From Closterium sp. Naga37s-1 (taxonomy: Eukaryota; Streptophyta; Zygnematophyceae; Desmidiales; Closteriaceae): 64,000 nucleotides of DNA. Location of the stretch: positions 620,001-684,000 of the forward strand of contig CANJKZ010000915.1 of the NCBI GenBank assembly GCA_947471745.1. The letters run 5' to 3'. Below the pieces are notes generated by a model, which saw only the letters and a list, made by a program, of their open reading frames with translations, did no database searches and was not told the DNA's origin. This document shows, piece after piece, positions 62,329 to 64,000 of this stretch (its first letter is position 1; every line of letters begins with the position of its first letter). The position numbers were made by a program, and so were the translations under genes.

Positions 62329-64000
62329 ATCGGCAACAGTACCTCGCCAAAAAAGTCGGAGTTGAAGAAGTTGGTGAAGCTGGCGGTGTTTCTCCTAATT
62401 CAGCAGTCTACCCGACGAAGATGTAGCGGCCAAGATGGGGTTCCCGAAGCTGTGGAGTTGTAAACGCGTTAGGCACGGTGGGCAGTGAAGCGGTCGGCTG
62501 GGAGTTTGATATGATAAACTTGCTCCGACTACGATAGCGTTCGCGCCTTCATCGAACGCCATAAATAATCGTGGGCAACACGGAGAATACCTCATCCGAA
62601 AAAGCGGACGCTGGGTTAAAGGCGGCAAGCGAAATTGTCGGGGGGTGAAGAAAAAATATTGGAGGGAAAGTTGTGGGTGATCCAACACGTTTCCTGAATG
62701 ATAGGTTGAGCCCGTGCACATCTCCACGGTGAATTTCGGAGTCTACTCGGTGGACGCCGATAGGGTCAGAAGGTCCACACATGGATGCTCGGCGAGGGGT
62801 GCATTGCCGAGGATAACTGGGATCTGCTAAGTAATTTCGACGAATATGAAGATGGGTGAACGTCGGGGTATCAGGGTTTACAGCGGAAACGTTGGGACTA
62901 AAAGGCGGAAAATAACTTCGGGATTGTTGCCACAACAACAATTTTTGGGTGACATCTCGACGGTGGGAGACGGGTGAACGTCTCCTCGCCAAATAATTAC
63001 GCGATTTACGGTGTACTTCAGGAGTTACGAGGGGGGAGGGGGAGGGTTCTACGGCGAGATCTGCGGCGTTGATGCGCGCTAGGGTCCATGAAAATCGGTC
63101 TTGGAAGACCCATAAGTACTGGGTTCCACGCCAAAAAAGCACCTCCTGTTGGTGGATCGCTTGGGTGGTTAACCGCACGAAAAAAATGGTGACCGGGTGG
63201 GCGTGCTAGAAACACTGGTTCTTTCGGAGGAAAACCTATAGGCGACCAAGATTTACGTGGTGTGATAATTTCCGACTTTGGCGGGTACCACGAGCAGGTC
63301 CGAGGATGAGTCTTAACGGTGTCGGCGGGGTCGTCGACAGTATCCGTGCCAACGGCGAAGTCGTAGTGGTGCTTGATTAAGCGTGCGAAAGCACATGTCG
63401 TTAAAAGAGTAGCCGCCGGTACCAGCGACGACACCGGGAGGAGTTTTGCTACAGAAGGGGGGAGATGCGACAGCTGTTTTTCGCCACTGCGCGGGAGAGT
63501 TTGGTGAGTCATGACAACGAGGTAGCTGAAGTCATTAGCATTTCTGGATTCGACTTTAAAAAACATTTTCGGGGGTCAGGGGGAGGAGCAGCAGCTGTTT
63601 TTCGCCTCTGTTCGGTAGTTTTCAGAGAAACGTGACAAAAGCCTCTGCGAGTCCGGACAAGACTGCCGGAGGTGCGGACAGCTCGAGAAGCTACAGCAAA
63701 GATTCTGCCACAACAACAAGACAACAATAGCAATTTCGGGATTGCAGAAGCTGGCAACTGGAGATGCTGCAGCAAATCGGGTGATTTGATGCTGCAGCAG
63801 CAGTCGCGACTACAAGACAAGAAGAAAGTTTTATTCATTAAAGTTATTACGAAGGATCGCGACCGAGTCCCGGCGCAAAAAGATAATTTCTTGGGACATC
63901 AACGTGGTCTACCCGGTGCGTTGTTTATGTGCCCATCAATGATATCTCTCCACCGACTTCAATTTCGACAGTGCAGCCACTTAACTTCGGAGGGGGTTCA
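62329..64000. other. Anonymous DNA, no supported gene
   Basis: Minus-strand frames up to 209 codons show no recognisable domain. Base composition and word use (AATTTCGG, GGGAGACGGG) resemble the anonymous stretch at 47441-48460, so it may be long non-coding LTR-element DNA. Confidence 0.4.

Overview
This is a eukaryotic nuclear window of the green-plant type. It has spliced genes with short GT-AG introns, an aldose-6-phosphate-reductase-like gene of the plant kind, Ty1/copia retrotransposons primed by initiator tRNA-Met, hAT elements and abundant mini- and microsatellites. A streptophyte green alga (for example a zygnematophyte such as Closterium) would fit, but the sequence alone does not fix the species. 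Most of the window is repeats and mobile DNA in varying states of decay. Only one gene looks like an intact host gene, one is a host-gene fragment, and one transposase gene is fully open.

Layout. 1-3.5 kb: a 181-bp satellite with four-unit higher-order structure, split by a 0.9-kb insertion. 3.7-4.5 kb: a 159-bp tandem repeat. 7.26-10.86 kb: a ten-exon, fully in-frame gene for a Plavaka-like (CACTA superfamily) transposase of 847 residues. 11.2-15.5 kb: a chimeric LTR-retrotransposon remnant, a 799-bp non-autonomous hAT element with a perfect 8-bp target duplication, and a 5'-truncated copia copy (C). 16.2-19.9 kb: long pyrimidine-rich then purine-rich minisatellite blocks, followed by a second 5'-truncated copia copy (D). 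23.5-28 kb: a non-LTR retroelement tail and a decayed DIRS-like tyrosine-recombinase retroelement. 28.07-35.43 kb: a complete copia element (A) nested in the DIRS tail, with identical 129-bp LTRs and target duplication GCCTT. 36.09-40.22 kb: a complete hAT element (hAT-1) with 8-bp target duplication and a nonsense-mutated transposase. 40.25-45.74 kb, minus strand: an 11-exon carbohydrate-sulfotransferase-like gene. 46.3-49.4 kb: LTR-retroelement remnants and a grid of TCATGA motifs. 49.8-50.4 kb: the last two exons of an aldo/keto reductase. 50.70-58.07 kb: a second complete copia element (B), identical 128-bp LTRs, target duplication ACTAG. 58.2 kb: a small MITE with TTA target duplication. 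58.4-62.3 kb: a second, related hAT element (hAT-2). 62.3-64 kb: anonymous DNA.

How the parts relate. Copies A, B, C, D and a short fragment at 11.6 kb belong to one copia lineage. A and B carry different, complementary defects: A has a frameshift and a nonsense codon, while B has a UGA at the gag-pol junction and Glu for the protease aspartate. Yet both have LTRs identical within each element, which points to recent or trans-mobilised insertion. The two hAT transposase genes share intron positions, phases and two exon lengths exactly, so they are paralogous families. hAT-1 inserted 17 bp beyond the stop codon of the sulfotransferase gene. Exon joins were worked out by hand from splice sites and reading phase; domain names come from recognised motifs, not from a database search.
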